In this document: piece after piece, positions 63,999 to 64,000 of the stretch | Layout of the letters: every line of letters begins with the position of its first letter | Numbering within the stretch: position 1 is the stretch's first letter | Origin: Artemisia argyi | Taxonomy: Eukaryota > Streptophyta > Magnoliopsida > Asterales > Asteraceae | DNA: 64,000 nucleotides | NCBI GenBank assembly: GCA_030686995.1 | Contig: CM060687.1 | Location: 163,889,323 to 163,953,322 of the forward strand | Reading direction: 5' to 3' | Made by a program: the position numbers and the translations under genes | Notes under the pieces: generated by a model | Databases searched by the model: none | The model's input: only the letters and a program-made list of their open reading frames with translations | What the model was told of the DNA's origin: nothing

Positions 63999-64000
63999 AT

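Larger units (their letters stand above)
60705..64000 (-). mobile_element. LTR retrotransposon 3, 3' part only
   Basis: A 3' LTR (60705-61593), a PPT and a downstream ORF module on the minus strand. The PBS, gag, pol and second LTR would lie beyond the right edge. The left flank supplies one TSD copy (CTTAT, 60700-60704). The other copy cannot be checked. Confidence 0.82.

Overview
The window is plant nuclear DNA, AT-rich, with short exons, GT-AG introns and nested transposable elements. The copia families, and the ORF module at the right edge, resemble retroelements I associate with Asteraceae (the daisy family). That placement is from memory and moderately confident.

Layout. (1) 135-5650 (+): cytosolic-type arginyl-tRNA synthetase, 17 exons visible, 5' end cut by the window edge, with a 347-bp Helitron in an intron. 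(2) 7465-15945: a dead PIF/Harbinger transposase (-) split by a 3.3-kb solo LTR, itself split by a 4.3-kb solo LTR. Both LTRs keep perfect 5-bp target-site duplications (TSDs). (3) 15946-20310: Helitron 3' end, a MITE and simple repeats. (4) 20311-24599 (+): eight-exon MFS molybdate-anion-transporter-like gene. (5) 26140-26940 (+): two-exon early-nodulin-like phytocyanin. (6) 26941-29199: small inverted-repeat elements. (7) 29200-41317 (-): a complete but broken 12.1-kb Ty1/copia element with 404-416-bp LTRs, TSD AAAGC. (8) 41318-47830: another Helitron end, an LRAT-like pseudogene, foldback elements and a MITE. (9) 47831-49174 (+): two-exon LRAT-domain gene. (10) 50063-50136 (+): tRNA-Val(AAC). 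(11) 50727-59103 (-): a four-exon heat-shock-factor-like gene encoding two HSF DNA-binding domains in tandem. Its first intron carries a 6.3-kb copia element (52512-58850, TSD GAAAT). (12) 59849-60704: minisatellite. (13) 60705-64000 (-): 3' part of a third LTR retrotransposon (889-bp LTR, PPT and a downstream ORF module), continuing past the window.

Most notable is the HSF-like gene. Its four exons join in frame to 486 codons. Both DNA-binding domains carry the family intron at the same place and phase, which suggests fusion of tandem HSF copies. Both have lost the recognition-helix arginine (Thr in one, Ser in the other), so ordinary heat-shock-element binding is doubtful.

The cellular genes are unrelated housekeeping or regulatory loci; there is no operon or pathway. 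Exon boundaries were set by hand from GT/AG sites, reading phase and family similarity. Each gene's exon lengths sum to a whole number of codons. No database search was run.
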